The notes beneath the pieces are model-generated. The model was given only the letters and a program-made list of their open reading frames with translations. It was not told the DNA's origin and ran no database searches. The position numbers were made by a program, and so were the translations under genes. Of a stretch of DNA of 8,430 nt, positions 5,470-8,430 are shown in pieces; position 1 is the first letter of the stretch; every line of letters begins with the position of its first letter. Origin of the DNA: an uncultured Polycyclovorans sp. (GTDB taxonomy: Bacteria; Pseudomonadota; Gammaproteobacteria; Nevskiales; Nevskiaceae); assembly GCA_936928855.1 (NCBI GenBank), contig CAKZHZ010000111.1:1-8430 (forward strand), given 5' to 3'.

Positions 5470-6498
5470 ATGGTTTCCATCGGAACCCCGTTGCTGTGGT
5501 CTCTCTTCGCCGCCTTTGTCGTGGTGGCGTTGCTGGTCGATTTTTTTGCCCTGAAGAGTCAGGGTGCGCACCGCGTCTCGATGCGCGAAGCGGCGGTCTG
5601 GTCCTTGATCTGGGTGGCCGTCAGCTTCGTTTTCGTGGGGTTCCTCTGGTGGCGCCTGGGAGGGACGGGCGCGGATGAGGCGGCGCGCGCATTGGCCAAC
5701 GCCAAGGCGCTTGAATTCGTCACCGGCTATCTGGTGGAGAAGGCGCTGGCGGTGGACAACATCTTCGTGTTCCTGATGGTGTTCACCTACTTTGCGGTGC
5801 CGCCGGAATTCCAGAAGCGGGTGCTGATGATCGGCATTCTGGGGGCGCTGGTGCTGCGCGGCATTCTGATCCTGGTGGGGGCCTGGCTGATCACCCAGTT
5901 TCACTGGATTCTCTACGTGTTTGGCGCTTTCCTGGTGTTTACCGGGGCCAAGATGTGGTGGGCCGCCGGGCAGGAGCCCGACCTAGAGTCCAACCCGGCC
6001 CTGAAGTGGATTCGCAGCCGTCTGCGGGTGTCGCCGGACTATGATGGCGAGCGCTTCTTCACACGCATTCAGGACGTCAAGGTGGCGACGCCGCTGCTGG
6101 TGGTGGTGCTGCTGATCGGCATTGTCGATGTGGTGTTCGCGGTGGATTCCATTCCCGCGATCTTCGCCATCACCACCGATCCCTTCATTGTGCTCACCTC
6201 CAACGTGTTCGCCATTCTCGGTTTGCGGGCGATGTATTTCCTGTTGGCGGGCATGCAGGAACGGTTCCATCTGCTGCCCTACGGGCTCGCGATCGTGCTG
6301 GTATTCATCGGCAGCAAGATGTTGCTGATCGATCTCTACAAGATTCCGGTGCAGTGGTCGCTGCTGGGGACCGTGCTGATTCTTGCCATCACCATGGTGG
6401 CGTCGTTGATGATCCCGCCGAAGCCAGGCGTCCATGGCGGCAGTGCCTATCCGTTCAGCCCCAGGCGCCAAGATCCACCAAACGAAAACCGGGGCTGA
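5470..6498 (+). CDS. alx: Alx/TerC-family inner-membrane manganese exporter
   Basis: This 342-residue polytopic inner-membrane protein closely resembles E. coli Alx (321 residues). The N-terminus GTPLLW, the stretch TDPFIVLTSN followed by FAILGLRAMYFLLAG, and the final segments all correspond. About nine membrane helices are visible (roughly 8-27, 43-62, 82-110, 118-140, 145-163, 206-235, 240-262, 268-290, 296-314). The family signatures are EKALAVDNIFVF (E90, D96, N97) and DVVFAVDSIPA (D220, D226). TerC-family members export Mn2+, and Alx protects against excess manganese. The ATG at 5470 has a modest AAAGG (5456-5460) nine bases upstream, within a segment that can be masked by the riboswitch. 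A glycine (G217) stands where E. coli Alx has a Glu in VELSD. The hydrophilic tail after residue 315 differs from Alx, and its last codons form part of a terminator hairpin. Confidence 0.93.
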   Translation: MVSIGTPLLWSLFAAFVVVALLVDFFALKSQGAHRVSMREAAVWSLIWVAVSFVFVGFLWWRLGGTGADEAARALANAKALEFVTGYLVEKALAVDNIFVFLMVFTYFAVPPEFQKRVLMIGILGALVLRGILILVGAWLITQFHWILYVFGAFLVFTGAKMWWAAGQEPDLESNPALKWIRSRLRVSPDYDGERFFTRIQDVKVATPLLVVVLLIGIVDVVFAVDSIPAIFAITTDPFIVLTSNVFAILGLRAMYFLLAGMQERFHLLPYGLAIVLVFIGSKMLLIDLYKIPVQWSLLGTVLILAITMVASLMIPPKPGVHGGSAYPFSPRRQDPPNENRG

Positions 6499-6509
6499 AA
6501 AGCCCCGGT
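6481..6509 (-). terminator. Intrinsic terminator for prpF, overlapping the end of alx
   Basis: A perfect 9-bp stem, ACCGGGGCT (6488-6496) with AGCCCCGGT (6501-6509), closes a GAAA loop. The T-rich tract lies on the minus strand (TTTTCGTTTGG after the stem), so it works best as the terminator of acnD-prpF, which ends at 6539. On the plus strand the same hairpin contains the alx stop codon (6496-6498) but lacks a T run, so it would act only weakly for alx. Confidence 0.8.
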
Positions 6510-6538
6510 CATTCGGTGCGGCCGTTCTTGCAGCGGAG

Positions 6539-7732
6539 TCAGCTGCTGAGCACCGCGCCTGGCACGCAAACCTGACCTTCCATCAGCACGCGCGCGGACC
6601 GGCTCATGATGGCTTTCTTCACCACCCACTGGCCGTTCTCCTGGGCCGCTTTGGCGCCGACCCGCAGCGTACCGGAGGGGTGGCCGAAGCGAACGGCGTC
6701 ACGTTCGCCGCCCCCGGCGGCGAGGTTCACCAGGGTGCCGGGGATGGCCGCGGCGGTGCCGATGGCGACGGCGGCGGTGCCCATCATGGCGTGGTGCAGC
6801 TTGCCCATGGACAGGGCCCGCACGTTGAGGTCGATGTCGCCCGCCTTCACGTCCTTGCCGCTGGACGACCGGTAGTCCGCGGGCGGCGCCACGAAGGCCA
6901 CCTTGGGGGTGTGCTGGCGGTTGGCGGCCTCGGCGAGATCAGTGATCAGCCCCATCCGCAGGGCACCGTGGGCGCGGATGGTTTCGAACCGCTCCAGCGC
7001 CCTGGCGTCGCTGTTGATGGCCTCGCGCAGTTCGGTGCCGGTGTAGCCGATGTCGGCAGCGTTGACGAACACGGTGGGGATGCCGGCATTGATCAGGGTG
7101 GCCTTCAGCGTGCCGATGCCCGGCACCTCCAGGTCATCCACCAGGTTACCGGTGGGGAACATGGCACCACCGTCGTCGCCGTCATCGGCCGGGTCGAGAA
7201 ACTCGATCTGCACTTCGGCGGCGGGGAAGGTGACGCCATCCAGTTCGAAGTCGCCGGTTTCCTGGACCTCGCCGCCGGTGATGGGCACATGGGCGATGAT
7301 GGTCTTGTGGATCTGGGTCTGCCAGATGCGCACCACACAGATGCCGTTCTCCGGGACCCGCGCCGGGTCCACCAGGCCGTTGCGGATGGCGAACGAGCCG
7401 ACCGCGGCCGTCAGGTTGCCGCAGTTGCCGGACCAGTCGACAAAAGGCTTGTCGATGGAGACCTGTCCGAACATGTAGTCGACGTCATGATCGGGTCGGG
7501 TGCTCTTCGCCAGAATCACGGTCTTCGAGGTCGAGGAGGTGGCGCCGCCCATGCCGTCGATCTGCGCGCCGTAGGGGTCCGGTGAACCGATCACCCGCAG
7601 CAGCAGGGCATCCCGCGCCGGGCCGGGCACCTGGCAGGCCTCCGGCAGGTCGGTGAGCTTGAAGAACACGCCCTTGGAGGTGCCGCCCCGCATGTAGGTG
7701 GCGGGAACGCGAATCTGCGGAAGGTGCGTCAT
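6539..7732 (-). CDS. prpF: 2-methylaconitate cis-trans isomerase PrpF
   Basis: PrpF, 397 residues, is a cytoplasmic enzyme of the AcnD variant of the methylcitrate cycle. AcnD dehydrates 2-methylcitrate to a 2-methylaconitate isomer that needs PrpF-catalysed isomerisation before hydration to 2-methylisocitrate. The N-terminus PATYMRGGTSKGVFFK is diagnostic for the family. K70 (SSTSKTVILAK) and C104 (DWSGNCGNLTAAVG) match the active-site Lys73 and Cys107 described for Shewanella PrpF, with a constant offset of three. The fold is the duplicated diaminopimelate-epimerase type. I chose the ATG at 7730-7732: it follows the acnD stop by one base, has AAAGGCGG just upstream within acnD, and gives the canonical start. 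The longer frame from 7786 lies inside acnD. It is cotranscribed with acnD and is translationally coupled to it. Confidence 0.97.
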   Translation of the reverse strand: MTHLPQIRVPATYMRGGTSKGVFFKLTDLPEACQVPGPARDALLLRVIGSPDPYGAQIDGMGGATSSTSKTVILAKSTRPDHDVDYMFGQVSIDKPFVDWSGNCGNLTAAVGSFAIRNGLVDPARVPENGICVVRIWQTQIHKTIIAHVPITGGEVQETGDFELDGVTFPAAEVQIEFLDPADDGDDGGAMFPTGNLVDDLEVPGIGTLKATLINAGIPTVFVNAADIGYTGTELREAINSDARALERFETIRAHGALRMGLITDLAEAANRQHTPKVAFVAPPADYRSSSGKDVKAGDIDLNVRALSMGKLHHAMMGTAAVAIGTAAAIPGTLVNLAAGGGERDAVRFGHPSGTLRVGAKAAQENGQWVVKKAIMSRSARVLMEGQVCVPGAVLSS

Positions 7733-7733
7733 C

Positions 7734-8430
7734 TCAGGCCGCCTTTTCCGATTCCAGGAAGTCCTGGGCAAATCGTTGCAGCACACCGCCGGCCTGGTAG
7801 ACCGAGACCTCTTCGTCGGAATCGAGGCGGCAGGTCACCGGGACTTCCACCGTCTCGCCGTTGCGGCGGTGGATCACCAGGGTGAGGTCGGCGCGCGGCG
7901 CCAGGGTGCCGGCCACGTCATAGGTTTCGGTGCCGTCGATGCCCAGGGTCTTGCGGGTGGTGCCCGGTTTGAACTCGAGTGGCAGCACGCCCATGCCGAT
8001 GAGGTTGGTGCGGTGGATCCGCTCGAACCCTTCCGCGGCGATCGCTTCCACGCCGGCCAGGCGCACGCCCTTGGCGGCCCAGTCGCGCGACGAACCCTGA
8101 CCGTAGTCGGCGCCGGCGATGATGATCAGCGGCTGCTTGCGTTCCATGTAGGTTTCGATGGCTTCCCACATGCGCACCACCTTGCCTTCCGGTTCGATGC
8201 GCGCCAGCGAGCCCTGCTTGACCTCGCCCTCCACCACCACCATCTCGTTGATCAGCTTGGGGTTGGCGAAGGTGGCGCGCTGTGCGGTGAGGTGGTCGCC
8301 ACGGTGGGTGGCGTAGCTGTTGAAGTCCTCCTCCGGCAGGCCCATTTTCGCCAGGTACTCACCGGCGGCGCTGTTGCGCAGGATGGCGTTGGACGGGGAG
8401 AGGTGGTCGGTGGTGATGTTGTCCGGCAGG
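7734..8430 (-). CDS. acnD: Fe/S-dependent 2-methylisocitrate dehydratase AcnD, C-terminal part (partial)
   Basis: These are the last 231 residues of an aconitase-superfamily enzyme whose 5' part lies beyond the window's right edge. The frame stays open from 8430, beginning LPDNITTDHLSPSNAI, so the internal Met at 8345 is not the start. This is the swivel domain (domain 4) of aconitases: the DxxTTDHLSP entry, the FNSYATHRGDH loop, and the substrate-binding GADYGQGSSRDWAAKG with the conserved Ser-Arg. The ATHRGDH wording and the adjacent prpF identify AcnD rather than AcnA. It converts 2-methylcitrate toward 2-methylaconitate using a [4Fe-4S] cluster, whose Cys ligands are outside the window. 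Its stop at 7734-7736 lies one base from the prpF start. prpC and prpB would be expected farther upstream, beyond the right edge. Confidence 0.95.
   Translation of the reverse strand, partial: LPDNITTDHLSPSNAILRNSAAGEYLAKMGLPEEDFNSYATHRGDHLTAQRATFANPKLINEMVVVEGEVKQGSLARIEPEGKVVRMWEAIETYMERKQPLIIIAGADYGQGSSRDWAAKGVRLAGVEAIAAEGFERIHRTNLIGMGVLPLEFKPGTTRKTLGIDGTETYDVAGTLAPRADLTLVIHRRNGETVEVPVTCRLDSDEEVSVYQAGGVLQRFAQDFLESEKAA

Noticed and set aside
6434..7585. Open frame on the plus strand opposite prpF.
   Set aside because: It is a composition artefact antisense to an unambiguous PrpF and has no recognisable motif.
7734..8345. A complete 203-residue small protein beginning at the Met at 8345.
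   Set aside because: The frame continues upstream to the window edge with aconitase-type sequence (DNITTDHLSP), so it is the C-terminal part of AcnD.
1..8430. CRISPR array, tRNA, rRNA or transposase genes.
   Set aside because: No regularly spaced long repeats, no tRNA-like cloverleaf and no transposase motifs were seen on either strand.

Overview
The window is GC-rich chromosomal DNA with dense coding. It most likely comes from a gammaproteobacterium: it carries an acnD-prpF methylcitrate module, an Alx/TerC gene close to E. coli Alx with its manganese riboswitch, a YjjJ-type HipA protein and an outer-membrane protein C-terminus. I cannot fix the genus. The GC-rich hairpin repeat near the left end resembles repeats I know from xanthomonads and related groups, but this is only a hint.

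Layout from the left. The last 20 codons of an outer-membrane beta-barrel protein (+) are followed by a GC-rich palindrome and a run of 7-bp tandem repeats. Next, on the minus strand, is a FitAB/VapBC-type toxin-antitoxin pair with a 14-bp overlap and a good operator candidate. Divergent from it (+) is a small exported protein with Ala/Lys-rich 11-residue repeats, like group 3 LEA proteins, ending in a rho-independent terminator. Convergent with that is a YjjJ-like HipA-family kinase (-) with its own winged-helix N-terminus. Upstream of it, also on the minus strand, lies a periplasmic quinohemoprotein (PQQ plus cytochrome c) dehydrogenase of 713 residues.

A 306-bp gap then holds a probable promoter and a yybP-ykoY (Mn2+) riboswitch leading into alx (+), a TerC-family manganese exporter. 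The strand of the riboswitch that carries the conserved 3' motif can pair 8 of 9 bases with the alx ribosome-binding region, which suggests translational control. alx is convergent with prpF-acnD (-), and a hairpin at the alx stop codon serves as the terminator for prpF. acnD runs off the right end.

The clearest functional units are the methylcitrate-cycle pair acnD-prpF (propionyl-CoA disposal), the Mn riboswitch-alx unit (Mn homeostasis), the self-contained toxin-antitoxin pair, and a stand-alone PQQ dehydrogenase with no PQQ biosynthesis or cytochrome partner genes in view. No CRISPR, tRNA, rRNA or transposase gene was seen. The best candidates for follow-up are the FitA-like operator, the SD-sequestering helix of the riboswitch, the PQQ dehydrogenase lacking the usual vicinal cysteine pair, and the LEA-like exported protein.
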